Source: Kushneria avicenniae (GTDB taxonomy: Bacteria > Pseudomonadota > Gammaproteobacteria > Pseudomonadales > Halomonadaceae). Taken from it: DNA of 64,000 bases. The translations under genes were made by a program, and so were the position numbers. This document shows, piece by piece, positions 18,872 through 28,006 of this stretch (the stretch's first letter is position 1; each line of letters begins with the position of its first letter). Location: positions 310,001 through 374,000 of the forward strand of contig NZ_FOLY01000001.1 of assembly GCF_900112585.1 (NCBI RefSeq), written 5' to 3'. The notes beneath the pieces were generated by a model, which was given only the letters and a program-made list of their open reading frames with translations, was not told where the DNA came from and made no database searches.

Positions 18872-20105
18872 AGCGCAGTACCTCGGCCGGTTGTACCCGC
18901 GCAGCGCGCCACGCCGGATAGAGGGTCGACAGAAAACTCAGCAGCAACGCCACACCGGTCACGACCATAACGTCCGAAAATTCAAGACGTGAAGGGAGAT
19001 AGCTGATGAAATAGACGTTGGGGTCCAAAAACTGAATGCCGAACACCGACTCGACCCAGCTGATGATATCGGCAATCGACAGCGCCAGTCCGATACCAGC
19101 CAGAACACCCAGCGCAATACCGATAATGCCGATGGTAATGCCCTGTACCATGAAAATGCCCATGATCGAGCCCGGCGTGGCACCCAGCGTGCGCAGGATG
19201 GCGATGTCGGCGTGCTTGTCGGTCACCACCATGACCAGGGTCGAGACGATATTGAACGCCGCGACAGCCACAATCACCATCAGCAGCAAACCGATCATGC
19301 GTTTTTCCATCTGAATGGCCTGGAAGAGATTGCCCTGGGTGTAGGTCCAGTCAATCCCGCGGTAACCGGGCGGCATCGAGTTGATGATCTCGCGGGTAAC
19401 GCTGTGCGCCTGAAAGAGATCATCAAGCTTCAGGCGTATGCCCTGAGCCTCCCCTTGCTGTCGCGCCAGGGTTTTCATGTCACCAAGGCTCGTATAGGCG
19501 AGATTGCCGTCAAGCTGCGCCCCCACCTGAAAAAGACCGGAAACGGTAAAACGCTTCAGCCGTGGGAAAACACCACCCGGTGTAATGGAGGCCTCGGGGA
19601 CCAGCAGGGTCACGCTATCTCCCAGCCCGACGCCAAGGTTTCGCGCCAGGGTGCTGCCGAGCACAACGTTCCAGGTCCCCTGCTGAAGGGAGGCCAGATC
19701 GCCCCCCACCATGTGATTACCAATAATGGACACCTTTTCCTCGGCATCGGGCAGAATGCCTTCGATCATCGCGCCCTGCGTCTGACCGTTGGAGGAAAAC
19801 ATGCCCTGTTGTTCGATATAGGGCGCTGCGCCCACGACATGATCATGTCGCTGCAGCTGCTCCGCCAGCGCGCGCCAGTCGTTAACGCCGTTTTGCGCCT
19901 CGATACGGGTATGCGGGACCATGCCCAGTACGCGCGTTCTCAGCTCATGGTCAAAGCCGTTCATCACCGAGAGCACCAGAATCAGTACTGCCACGCCCAG
20001 CGTCAGGCCGAGCATCGAGGTCAGCGAGATAAAGGAGATGAAGTGATTGCGCCGCTTGGCTCGCGTATAGCGAAGCCCGATCAGGAAGGGAATTCGATCA
20101 AGCAT
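18864..20105 (-). CDS. lolC: Lipoprotein-releasing ABC permease, LolC/LolE type
   Basis: A 413-residue permease with an N-terminal transmembrane helix, a large periplasmic MacB-like domain (about 50-265) and three C-terminal helices, ending [22 protein letters not shown] as LolC does. A segment [17 protein letters not shown] corresponds to the LolC Hook that docks LolA. Only one permease accompanies lolD; no lolE follows. The protein may therefore act as a homodimer (LolF-like), or lolE may lie elsewhere. Confidence 0.92.
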   Translation of the reverse strand: MLDRIPFLIGLRYTRAKRRNHFISFISLTSMLGLTLGVAVLILVLSVMNGFDHELRTRVLGMVPHTRIEAQNGVNDWRALAEQLQRHDHVVGAAPYIEQQGMFSSNGQTQGAMIEGILPDAEEKVSIIGNHMVGGDLASLQQGTWNVVLGSTLARNLGVGLGDSVTLLVPEASITPGGVFPRLKRFTVSGLFQVGAQLDGNLAYTSLGDMKTLARQQGEAQGIRLKLDDLFQAHSVTREIINSMPPGYRGIDWTYTQGNLFQAIQMEKRMIGLLLMVIVAVAAFNIVSTLVMVVTDKHADIAILRTLGATPGSIMGIFMVQGITIGIIGIALGVLAGIGLALSIADIISWVESVFGIQFLDPNVYFISYLPSRLEFSDVMVVTGVALLLSFLSTLYPAWRAARVQPAEVLRYE

Positions 20106-20215
20106 TATTGGCCTGGAGTCCAGTGACAGGAGCCGACATGGTACGGACTTTTATGCCACCCTGCATCAGGCGTCGCCTTAATCGCTGCCAGTGATAAGAT
20201 ACGCCGGCAGGCCGT

Positions 20216-21331
20216 ATGCCGGAACCTGCAGAGACCAGCCCCATCGATCGAGCGGACAACACTGTGACCATGACCCAGGGCCCTTCCCGTCAGTTTTTAC
20301 CCGAATGGACACCCCAGCAGGCCATCATGCTCAGCTGGCCCGGCCATGACAGCGACTGGTCGTCAATGCTTGAGGCCATTGAAACCACGTTCATCACCCT
20401 GATCGAGGTGATCGCCCGCTATCAGCATGTTCTGGTCACCCTGCCGGACGATGACACCCGTCAGCGCCTTGCCACCATACTGGCCAACCTCGGCGTTCCC
20501 GAACATCGGCGATCGCTGGTTATCGCGCCCGGTGACGACACCTGGGCACGCGATCACGGCCCGTTGACAATCATCGACAACGAAACGCCGCTGCTGCTGG
20601 ACTATCGCTTTACCGGCTGGGGCGGCAAGTTTCCGGCCGAGCGGGACAATGCCCTTAATCGCGCTCTGGCAGAACAGGATATCTTCGCCCCCGCCATGCA
20701 GAACCTGCAGGAGATCGTGCTGGAGGGCGGCGGCATCGAGACGGATGGTCGAGGCACCCTGATGACCACCCGAAGCTGCCTTTTAAATGCCAATCGCAAC
20801 GCCCATCTTGACCAGACCGGTATCGAGGCCCATTTGAAGACGCATCTGGGCGTTGACCGCATCCTGTGGCTTGACAACGGCTACCTTGAGGGTGATGACA
20901 CCGACAGCCATATCGATACGCTGGCGCGCTTTTGTGACGAGCAGACCATTGCCCATGTCTGCTGTGATGATCCGCTTGACCCGCATTTTGAAGCATTGAA
21001 TGCCATGGAACGCGAACTGATGGCGTTTCGTCGACCTGACGGCGAACCCTATCGGCTGATTCCGCTGCCCTGGCCTCGCGCTTGCTTCGATCCGGAAGAC
21101 GGCCATCGCCTGCCGGCGACCTATGCCAACTTCCTGATCATCAACGGCGCGGTGCTGATGCCCGCCTACGCCGACCCGGCTGACTTCGTGGCGCTTCAGG
21201 CACTGTCCAAAGCCTTCCCGGAGCGGGACATCATTCCCATCGACTGTCGCCAGGTCATTCGTCAGCACGGCAGCCTGCACTGCCTTACCATGCAGTTGCC
21301 CACCGGATCACTGAAAGCCATCAATGACTGA
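20216..21331 (+). CDS. aguA: Agmatine deiminase AguA
   Basis: A 371-residue guanidine-modifying enzyme of the peptidylarginine-deiminase family that turns agmatine into N-carbamoylputrescine and ammonia. WARDHGP, LEGGGIETDG, DSHIDTLARF and the catalytic Cys near 356 in HGSLHCLTMQ are present. The ATG at 20216 has only a weak ribosome-binding site; an internal ATG at 20270 (MTQGPSRQ) is possible. The next gene supplies the second step, so the pair makes putrescine from agmatine. Confidence 0.94.
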   Translation: MPEPAETSPIDRADNTVTMTQGPSRQFLPEWTPQQAIMLSWPGHDSDWSSMLEAIETTFITLIEVIARYQHVLVTLPDDDTRQRLATILANLGVPEHRRSLVIAPGDDTWARDHGPLTIIDNETPLLLDYRFTGWGGKFPAERDNALNRALAEQDIFAPAMQNLQEIVLEGGGIETDGRGTLMTTRSCLLNANRNAHLDQTGIEAHLKTHLGVDRILWLDNGYLEGDDTDSHIDTLARFCDEQTIAHVCCDDPLDPHFEALNAMERELMAFRRPDGEPYRLIPLPWPRACFDPEDGHRLPATYANFLIINGAVLMPAYADPADFVALQALSKAFPERDIIPIDCRQVIRQHGSLHCLTMQLPTGSLKAIND

Positions 21332-21347
21332 TGCACGGAGAAAGCCC

Positions 21348-22247
21348 ATGAAAAACAGCATCAACGTTGGTGTTGTTCAGCAACAGGCGTGGAACGACAA
21401 ACAACGAAGCCTGGCCGAGAGCGAGCGAGGCATCCGCGCACTGGCGCAGCGCGGCGCGCAACTTGTGCTGCTGCAGGAGCTGCATGCCACGCGCTACTTC
21501 TGTCAGTGCGAGGATACAGAGGTCTTCGATCTGGCCGAACCGCTGGAGGGCCCGACCACCCGGTTTCTGAGTGAGCTGGCCGGAGAGCTGGATATCGTGA
21601 TTGTGGGCTCCATCTTTGAGCGGCGCGCGCCCGGGCTCTATCACAATACAGCCGTGGTGCTGGACACCGACCGCGGCCTGGTCGGCACTTATCGCAAAAT
21701 GCATATCCCCGATGACCCGGGATTCTACGAGAAATTCTATTTCACCCCCGGTGATGCCGGACACAGCAAGGGGTTTACGCCCATTGACACTTCCGTGGGC
21801 CGTCTGGGCGTGCTGGTCTGCTGGGATCAGTGGTATCCCGAGGCCGCACGCCTGATGGCACTGGCCGGTGCCGACATGCTGCTCTACCCCACGGCCATCG
21901 GCTGGGACCCGAGTGATGAGTCTGATGAGAAGCAGCGCCAGAAGGAGGCCTGGACACTGATCCAGCGCTCGCATGCCGTGTCCAACGGCATTCCGGTGCT
22001 GGCGGCCAACCGGGTCGGTCATGAGGAAGATCCCAGCGACGTGGGGGGCGGCATCGATTTCTGGGGCGGCAGCTTCGTTGCCGGTGCTCAGGGAGAAATG
22101 CTGGCCCTTGCCGGTGAAGGCACCGAGGAGCTTCTGGTGACCCTGTCACTGGCGCGCAGCGAACAGGTCAGACGCATCTGGCCCTATCTGCGTGACCGCC
22201 GCATTGACGCCTATGGGGACATTACCGAGCGCTATCTCGACCGCTGA
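21348..22247 (+). CDS. aguB: N-carbamoylputrescine amidohydrolase AguB
   Basis: A 299-residue nitrilase-superfamily amidase that splits N-carbamoylputrescine into putrescine, CO2 and ammonia. The Glu-Lys-Cys triad is visible in LQELHATRYF, YRKMHIPDD and VCWDQWYPE. The ATG at 21348 with GGAG before it is preferred over an in-frame start at 21324 that overlaps the aguA end. It lies 16 bp after aguA in one operon. Confidence 0.95.
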   Translation: MKNSINVGVVQQQAWNDKQRSLAESERGIRALAQRGAQLVLLQELHATRYFCQCEDTEVFDLAEPLEGPTTRFLSELAGELDIVIVGSIFERRAPGLYHNTAVVLDTDRGLVGTYRKMHIPDDPGFYEKFYFTPGDAGHSKGFTPIDTSVGRLGVLVCWDQWYPEAARLMALAGADMLLYPTAIGWDPSDESDEKQRQKEAWTLIQRSHAVSNGIPVLAANRVGHEEDPSDVGGGIDFWGGSFVAGAQGEMLALAGEGTEELLVTLSLARSEQVRRIWPYLRDRRIDAYGDITERYLDR

Positions 22248-22269
22248 ATCCGGATCGCCTCGATAACTG

Positions 22270-22309
22270 ATCGGCATCTGTTCCTGCCGTAGCAGGAACA
22301 GATGCCGAT
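22270..22309. repeat. 18-bp perfect inverted repeat (hairpin) after aguB
   Basis: Positions 22270-22287 and 22292-22309 are perfect inverted copies of 18 bp with a CGTA loop. There is no T-run on either strand, so it is not a standard intrinsic terminator. It sits 22 bp after aguB and about 70 bp before the Tus-like gene. Confidence 0.8.
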
Positions 22310-22330
22310 ATGCTCATTGTCGGCCATGCC

Positions 22331-22350
22331 GTATCGTGATACAAGATAAC
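22331..22350 (-). promoter_or_regulatory. Candidate operator or Ter-like site before the Tus-like gene
   Basis: The sequence holds the small palindrome GTATC-GT-GATAC (22331-22342). On the minus strand it reads GTTATCTTGTATCACGATAC, sharing ATnTTGTAnC with the E. coli Ter core ATGTTGTAACTA (8 of 12 bases). E. coli tus is repressed by Tus bound to a Ter site at its promoter, which is why I note it. This is weak by itself, because similar chance matches exist in coding DNA. Confidence 0.3.
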
Positions 22351-22376
22351 GGTATATTTCGAAAAGCATGACATGA

Positions 22377-23249
22377 ATGGAGATGGCCATGTCACCGCAG
22401 TATCAGTTGATGGCGGAGCTGGAAAGGGCCTTCGATGATCTTGTCGAGGCCACAGAAGCCCTGATAGCCACGGCAAGGCAACATCCTCCCGCCATGTGGC
22501 GCTTTGGCGGTGACGCCGACATTGACTGGCTGATGCGTGCCTTGACCGATTACTGGTATCAGGATGGCCAGGACGGACGTGCCACACGTGATCATGTCGG
22601 CGTGGTCATGGCCGATGATGCGCTGCTCGAACACGTCTGCGAGGTGAATCGATGCAAGAATGCCTTCTCCTCGCAACTGAGCGCAGCCCGCAAACTGCAT
22701 CCCGCCATGGTTGCCGAACTCAAGGCCACACTCCCCTTTCGCCACCCCGTACTGCATGACCATCTCAAGGGAAGCGGTATGGCACGGCTTCATCTCAAGC
22801 AGTGCTGGCGACGCCTTCCGGTGGCAGATGCCCCCGTCTCGCGCATCCGACTGGCATGGTATTCCAGCGGCCGGTCCATCAAGCGCATGAGCGTATCCGA
22901 AGTAGAAGCCAGACTGGCCAGGCTGAACAACGAAGCCGCCCACGTCAAAATCCAGTACCAACTACTGGCTGCGCTGCCTGATGGCGAAATGCTGGCGCAG
23001 ATACAAACGCAGGCGCCGCTGATGCGCGCCAACATTTTTTTCCGTGAACCGCTGGAAGATGGTCACACCCGCCGCGCCATGAATGTTGCTCTGCCGTTGT
23101 TCGTACCGTCACCGGATAACCGTCTTCCACAGATCAATCAGCCACCGTCCCAGCCTCCCGAGAAGCGTACCCGCGCGCTGCGTGGGGATTCAAAAATAGA
23201 GAGTGAGCCCTTTATTCCCAGCCTTCGCATTCACCGCTATCGGCGCTGA
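22377..23249 (+). CDS. Divergent DNA replication terminus-site-binding (Tus-like) protein
   Basis: A 290-residue protein that I place, by recalled alignment, in the Tus family, which binds Ter DNA and blocks replication forks from one side. Blocks in the same order as E. coli Tus are: N-R-C-K-N-A-F (NKLKTTF in Tus); LPFRHP where Tus has [34 protein letters not shown], which tracks Tus [40 protein letters not shown] (YQDIAALPQNAKL); ANIFFRE (ARVWYKG); LPLFVP; and a C-terminal [12 protein letters not shown] (IIPRLHLYVAD). Length is close to Tus (309). Identity is low, so the function is inferred. Its stop abuts the stop of the next gene. Confidence 0.66.
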   Translation: [290 protein letters not shown]

Positions 23250-23534
23250 CTAAAAATCACTGCTGGGTGACGGCAGCTGCTTGAGGTGAAGGTGCCTGCT
23301 TAACCGGATAGCGGGGCGAATCAGCATCTGTGCGCTGCCCACGACAAAGAGCCAGGTGCCGATCATCATCAGCGATGAATAGAAAAAACAGATACTGCCG
23401 GCCAGAAACCAGAGGCCGATCAGCACGTCGTTGACGATGCTGACAACCTCGTAGCGGCGATGGATCACAAGAGCATGATGATCAAAATGCAGCGTCAGAT
23501 CTCGTCTGTCAGCACGACTCGTCTTTTCGGACAA
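23250..23534 (-). CDS. YrhK-domain small membrane protein
   Basis: A 94-residue protein with a YrhK-like domain: RRYEVVSIVNDVLIGLWFLAG, then a second hydrophobic segment GTWLFVVGSAQMLIRPAIRL. Two membrane spans are expected; function is unknown. I chose the TTG at 23534 because GGGAGG lies 8 nt upstream; the frame stays open to 23585 but that would run into the sthA terminator. It is convergent with the Tus-like gene with no gap between the two stops. Confidence 0.75.
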   Translation of the reverse strand: MSEKTSRADRRDLTLHFDHHALVIHRRYEVVSIVNDVLIGLWFLAGSICFFYSSLMMIGTWLFVVGSAQMLIRPAIRLSRHLHLKQLPSPSSDF

Positions 23535-23569
23535 TGTGGTCGCCTCCCTGTGATGAGCGAATGACTCGC

Positions 23570-23599
23570 GAAAACGCCGACCCAATGGTCGGCGTTTTC
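23570..23599 (-). terminator. Intrinsic terminator of the sthA unit
   Basis: A 13-bp perfect stem (23570-23582 with 23587-23599, loop CAAT) ends in a run of four T within the stem on the minus strand. It lies 22 bp after the sthA stop. Confidence 0.78.
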
Positions 23600-23621
23600 A
23601 AGAGCAAACCGTAATGCCCCG

Positions 23622-25013
23622 TTAGTGTAGCCGGTTGAGACCGTTATGCGCCGCGATGCGATAGGCTTCCGCCATGGTGGGATAGTTAAAGGTCGTGTTC
23701 ACAAAATACGCCAGCGTATTCGACTCGCCCGGCTGATTCATGATCGCCTGTCCAATGTGAAGGATTTCGGAGGCTTGATCTCCGAAACAGTGAATACCGT
23801 AAATTTCGAGCGTCCGCGGATTGAACAGTATCTTGAGCATGCCGACCGTATCACCGGTAATCTGTGCCCGCGCGGTGTCCTTGAAAAAGGCCTGCCCGAC
23901 TTCATACGGCGTTCTGGCATCCGTCAGCTCTCGCTCGGTCTTGCCCAGCGAGCTGATCTCGGGGATGGTGTAAATACCGGTAGGAATATCGTTCACGAAA
24001 CGCGATGCCTTGCTCAGCGCATCGCCGGAAGCAGAACGTCCCTGATCATAGGCGGCACTGGCAAGACTTGGCCAGCCGATGACGTCGCCGGCGGCATGGA
24101 TATGTTCGACACGGGTGCGATAACTGTTATCAACCTGTAGCTGCCCGCGTGAATTCGCCTCCAGCCCCGCGTTTTCAAGCTTGAGAGTATCGGTGTTACC
24201 CGTTCGCCCGTTGGCCCACATGAAGGCATCAGCGCGCATCTTCTTGCCGGATTTGAGATGCAGGGTCACGCCGGTCTCATCGCCTTCGACGCGAGAATAC
24301 TCTTCGTTATGACGAATCTGAACGCCGTTGTGACGCAGGTGATAGGACAACGCATCGCTGATTTCATCATCCAGAAACGACAGCAGGCGTTCGCGAGTAT
24401 CGATCAGATCAACCTTGACGCCCAGATTGGAAAAGATCGACGCATACTCACAGCCAATAACCCCCGCACCGTAAATCATGATGCGCCGGGGCGTATGCGA
24501 CAGTCCCAGAATCGTATCGGAGCAGTAGATACGAGGATGTCTGAAATTGACGTCCGAGGGGCGATAGGGGCGTGAGCCGGTCGCCACAACGATGTTCTCG
24601 GCCACCAGAGACTCCCTGGCGCCGTGACCATCCGAGACGTGAATCGTGTGCGGGTCAGCAAAAGAGGCCGTACCGAAAAAAACGTCAATACGGTTTCGCG
24701 CATAAAATCGCGTTCGCATGGCCACCTGATCCTCGATCACCCGGCGGGAGCGCTCGAGCATGCGAGGAAAGGATACCCAGCGAGGTTCACCAAGATCCCT
24801 GAACATGGGATTGTTGTTGAACTGAACCACCTGCTTGACCGCATGGCGCAGCGTCTTGGAAGGGATCGTGCCCTTGTGGGTGCAGTTGCCACCCACTGCC
24901 GATTGGAGTTCAACAATCGCCACCCGTTTATCGTGCTTGGCAGCATTGACGGCAGCACTTTCACCTGCTGGCCCGGCGCCCAGTACGATGACATCATACT
25001 GATAGGTTGGCAT
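23622..25013 (-). CDS. sthA: Soluble pyridine nucleotide transhydrogenase SthA
   Basis: A 463-residue cytoplasmic flavoprotein that moves hydride between NADPH and NAD+. The FAD-binding [10 protein letters not shown] lies near residue 12. [18 protein letters not shown] is typical of SthA, which lacks the redox disulfide of related reductases (CTHxGT instead of CxxxxC). The second dinucleotide site is [13 protein letters not shown]. It lies 6 bp after nqrM and probably shares a transcript with it. Confidence 0.96.
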   Translation of the reverse strand: MPTYQYDVIVLGAGPAGESAAVNAAKHDKRVAIVELQSAVGGNCTHKGTIPSKTLRHAVKQVVQFNNNPMFRDLGEPRWVSFPRMLERSRRVIEDQVAMRTRFYARNRIDVFFGTASFADPHTIHVSDGHGARESLVAENIVVATGSRPYRPSDVNFRHPRIYCSDTILGLSHTPRRIMIYGAGVIGCEYASIFSNLGVKVDLIDTRERLLSFLDDEISDALSYHLRHNGVQIRHNEEYSRVEGDETGVTLHLKSGKKMRADAFMWANGRTGNTDTLKLENAGLEANSRGQLQVDNSYRTRVEHIHAAGDVIGWPSLASAAYDQGRSASGDALSKASRFVNDIPTGIYTIPEISSLGKTERELTDARTPYEVGQAFFKDTARAQITGDTVGMLKILFNPRTLEIYGIHCFGDQASEILHIGQAIMNQPGESNTLAYFVNTTFNYPTMAEAYRIAAHNGLNRLH

Positions 25014-25019
25014 TACCCG

Positions 25020-25271
25020 TCAGGCTCCCGGCTTGCGAGTGGCATCAAGGGCAAGTTCGGGCCTGTAAGCCGTCTGCGCCAGCTTTTCCTTGCGCTGCTG
25101 CTCTTCACAGACCTCATCCTTGCCGCCGCAGATATCACAGCCCTGCTTGAGACCGAGATTGTTCAAGCCACCGCATGAGCCGCTGATGGGCTTGCGCCCC
25201 ATCAGAACACCCACGGACATGACGCCCACGATAAGCAGCATGGCTGCCAGAACCATTAACCATAACAGCAT
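25020..25271 (-). CDS. nqrM: Na+-NQR maturation protein NqrM
   Basis: An 83-residue membrane-anchored protein of the DUF539/NqrM family, needed to insert iron into the Na+-NQR complex. One N-terminal transmembrane segment is followed by the cysteines CGGLNNLG, CDICGG and VCEE. The ATG at 25271 has CAGGAG before it; longer in-frame starts up to 25298 lack one. It lies after nqrF, separated by a terminator, and before sthA. Confidence 0.9.
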   Translation of the reverse strand: MLLWLMVLAAMLLIVGVMSVGVLMGRKPISGSCGGLNNLGLKQGCDICGGKDEVCEEQQRKEKLAQTAYRPELALDATRKPGA

Positions 25272-25390
25272 GGATCGCTCCTGTTCGTTGTCGGCCATCG
25301 CCCCAGGCGATCACCCATGGTTGATATTTTAACTGTTCAGGATGCCCGAGCACCAACACCGACAGCACAATCCCGTTAATAGGCACCAAA

Positions 25391-25418
25391 CAAAAAAGGC
25401 ACCGGGGATACCGGTGCC
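25391..25418 (-). terminator. Intrinsic terminator after nqrF
   Basis: Stem GGCACCGG/CCGGTGCC (25411-25418 with 25398-25405) is followed on the minus strand by six T (25397-25392). It ends the nqrA-F transcript before nqrM. Confidence 0.9.
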
Positions 25419-25436
25419 GTAGTGAAAAACGATCTA

Positions 25437-26669
25437 TCAACCACCAAAATCGTCGAGCATGATATTTTCCGGCTCGACGCCCAGATCCATGAGCATCTTG
25501 ATGACCGAGGCGTTCATCATCGGCGGCCCGCACATGTAGTATTCGCAGTCTTCAGGTGCCGGATGGTCTTTTAGATAGTTTTCATACAATACGTTATGGA
25601 TAAAACCTGTCTTGCCGGTCCAGTTGTCTTCAGGCAGGGGATCCGACAGCGCCAGGTGCCACTCAAAGTTGGGATTTTCTTCCTGCAGCTGATCATATTC
25701 CTCGTTATAGAACGACTCTCGAACCGAGCGAGCGCCGTACCAGAAGGAAATCTTGCGATCTGTGTTCAAACGCTTGAGCTGATCGAAGATGTGGCTGCGC
25801 ATCGGTGCCATGCCGGCACCACCGCCGATAAAGACCATCTCGGCATCGGTTTCCTTGGCAAAGAATTCACCGAACGGACCATACACCGTCACCTTGTCGC
25901 CCGCCTTGAGGCTGAAGACCCAGCTCGACATGAGCCCCGGCTGATGACTGGAATTGGGCGGCGGCGTGGCAATACGGATATTGAACTTGAGAATGCCCTT
26001 CTCTTCAGGGTAGTTCGCCATCGAGTAGGCACGAATCACAGGCTCGGTCGTTTTGGCTTTCAGATTGAAAAGCCCGAACTTGTCCCAGTCCCCGCGATAC
26101 TCCTCACCAATGTCAAAATCACTGAAATTGATGTCATACGGCGGCGTCTCGAGCTGCATATAGCCGCCGGCGCGGAAGGCCACATTCTCGCCTTCGGGCA
26201 GACGCAACGTCAGCTCCTTGATAAAGGTGGCCACGTTGTCATTATTAACAACGGTGCATTCCCATTTCTTGACGCCGAAAACGTCTTCGGGCACCTCGAT
26301 CTTCATGTCCTGCTTGACCGGCACCTGACAGGAGAGACGCCATCCTTCCTTCTTTTCACCCATGGTGAAATGGCTTTCCTCGGTGGCAAGAATCGATCCG
26401 CCACCGTCCTGCACACGGCATTTGCACTGTGCACAGGACCCCCCCCCACCACAGGCAGAGGACAGGAAAATGCCCTGACCGGCCAGGGTCTGCAGCAGCT
26501 TGCCCCCGGCCTGGGTCTTGATGGTGCTTTCGGGGTCACCATTGATTTCGATGGTCACCTCACCGCTGCTGACCAGCCGGCTGCGAGCGGTGAGGATAAT
26601 GGCCACCAGGCCCAGAATAATCAGCGTGAACATGACCACGCCAACGATAATGACAGAGATATCTACCAT
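25437..26669 (-). CDS. nqrF: Na+-translocating NADH:quinone reductase subunit F
   Basis: A 410-residue NADH-oxidising subunit. An N-terminal membrane helix is followed by a 2Fe-2S ferredoxin domain ([12 protein letters not shown] near 70-80), an FAD domain with [11 protein letters not shown], and an NADH domain with [12 protein letters not shown]. It passes electrons from NADH into the complex. It is the last of six nqr genes, 34 bp after nqrE. Confidence 0.97.
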   Translation of the reverse strand: MVDISVIIVGVVMFTLIILGLVAIILTARSRLVSSGEVTIEINGDPESTIKTQAGGKLLQTLAGQGIFLSSACGGGGSCAQCKCRVQDGGGSILATEESHFTMGEKKEGWRLSCQVPVKQDMKIEVPEDVFGVKKWECTVVNNDNVATFIKELTLRLPEGENVAFRAGGYMQLETPPYDINFSDFDIGEEYRGDWDKFGLFNLKAKTTEPVIRAYSMANYPEEKGILKFNIRIATPPPNSSHQPGLMSSWVFSLKAGDKVTVYGPFGEFFAKETDAEMVFIGGGAGMAPMRSHIFDQLKRLNTDRKISFWYGARSVRESFYNEEYDQLQEENPNFEWHLALSDPLPEDNWTGKTGFIHNVLYENYLKDHPAPEDCEYYMCGPPMMNASVIKMLMDLGVEPENIMLDDFGG

Positions 26670-26703
26670 GACTCGTTTCCTTGCTCAGTCGATGATCCGC
26701 CGC

Positions 26704-27324
26704 TTACAGCTGAACGCCGGAAAACGACATGAAGCCCAGTGACATCAGACCTACCGTCAGGAAGGTGATCCCCAGCCCCTGAAGCCCGGCCGGGACGTCG
26801 CTGTACTTGAGTTTTTCACGAATGCCGGCCAGCGCTGCGATAGCCAGCGCCCAGCCAAACCCGGCACCAAGACCATAAACAACCGATTCACCAAAGGCGT
26901 AGTCGCGCTGAACCATGAAAAGGGCCGCCCCCAGAATGGCGCAGTTCACCGTAATCAGCGGCAGATAAACGCCGAGCGCGTTGTAGAGCGCCGGTACGAA
27001 TTTATCGAGAAACATCTCGAGAATCTGCACGATGGCTGCAATCACACCGATATAGCTCAGAAGCCCTAGAAACGAGAGATCGATGTTTTCGGCACCTTCG
27101 ATACCGGTCCACGACAGCGCGCCTGCCTTGAGCAGGTAATTGAGAATCAGGTTGTTGGCCGGCACCGTAATGGTCAGCACCACAATAACGGCGACCCCCA
27201 GGCCGATGGCGGATGAGACCTTCTTGGATACCGCCAGAAAGGTACACATGCCCAGAAAGAAGGCCAGCGCCATGTTTTCAACGAACACGGCCTTGATGAA
27301 CAGGCTGAGGTAATGTTCAAACAT
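26704..27324 (-). CDS. nqrE: Na+-NQR subunit E
   Basis: A 206-residue, six-helix membrane subunit paralogous to NqrD. It opens [20 protein letters not shown] and has [12 protein letters not shown], the block with the membrane iron-site cysteine. The ATG overlaps the nqrD stop by one base (TAATG). Confidence 0.97.
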   Translation of the reverse strand: MFEHYLSLFIKAVFVENMALAFFLGMCTFLAVSKKVSSAIGLGVAVIVVLTITVPANNLILNYLLKAGALSWTGIEGAENIDLSFLGLLSYIGVIAAIVQILEMFLDKFVPALYNALGVYLPLITVNCAILGAALFMVQRDYAFGESVVYGLGAGFGWALAIAALAGIREKLKYSDVPAGLQGLGITFLTVGLMSLGFMSFSGVQL

Positions 27325-28004
27325 TACGCGCTCCCCTCTGCAGTACGAGGCTTGGTATTGGTCGTGATCTTGAACTCATTGCTTTCCACCTGCTCGGGGT
27401 TAAAGCTTCTGAGCGCCCAGATCAGCAGACCGATCACGAAAAATGCCGACGGGGGCAGCAGCATCAGGCCATTGGGGACATACCAGCCGCCATTGTTGAC
27501 CGTCTGCATGATGGTGATTCCGAAAACGGATCCCGACCCCAGCAGCTCGCGGAAAAACCCGACCGCCAGCAGAATGAAGGTGTATCCCAGACCGTTACCG
27601 ACACCGTCGAGAAAGCTGAGCACAGGACCGTTTTGCATGGCATAGGCTTCGGCACGCCCCATGACGATGCAGTTGGTAATGATCAGGCCGACAAACACCG
27701 ACAGCTGTTTGGAGAGATCGTAGGCAAACGCCCTCAAAAGCTGATCCACCACGATAACCAGCGACGCGATAATGGTCATCTGAATGATGATTCGAATCGA
27801 CGATGGCATGTGATTGCGAATCAATGACACGAACATGTTCGAAAATGCCGTGACCGCAATAACTGCCAGACCCATGACCAGCGAGGTGCTCATGGAGTTG
27901 GTGACCGCCAGCGCACTGCAGATACCCAGGATCTGCAGTGCAATAGGGTTATTCTGAAAAATGGGAGTTGTCAGCAGACCCCTGGCCGTATCAGTTTTTG
28001 CCAT
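27324..28004 (-). CDS. nqrD: Na+-NQR subunit D
   Basis: A 226-residue six-helix membrane subunit with [17 protein letters not shown] and [14 protein letters not shown]; the two Cys (GICSA, TNCIV) take part in the iron site with NqrE. The ATG at 28004 lies 2 bp after the nqrC stop and is preferred over an in-frame TTG at 28010. Confidence 0.97.
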   Translation of the reverse strand: MAKTDTARGLLTTPIFQNNPIALQILGICSALAVTNSMSTSLVMGLAVIAVTAFSNMFVSLIRNHMPSSIRIIIQMTIIASLVIVVDQLLRAFAYDLSKQLSVFVGLIITNCIVMGRAEAYAMQNGPVLSFLDGVGNGLGYTFILLAVGFFRELLGSGSVFGITIMQTVNNGGWYVPNGLMLLPPSAFFVIGLLIWALRSFNPEQVESNEFKITTNTKPRTAEGSA

Positions 28005-28006
28005 GA

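Noticed and set aside
25596-26732. 378-residue open frame antisense to nqrF
   Set aside because: nqrF has all its motifs on the other strand; this is a high-GC shadow.
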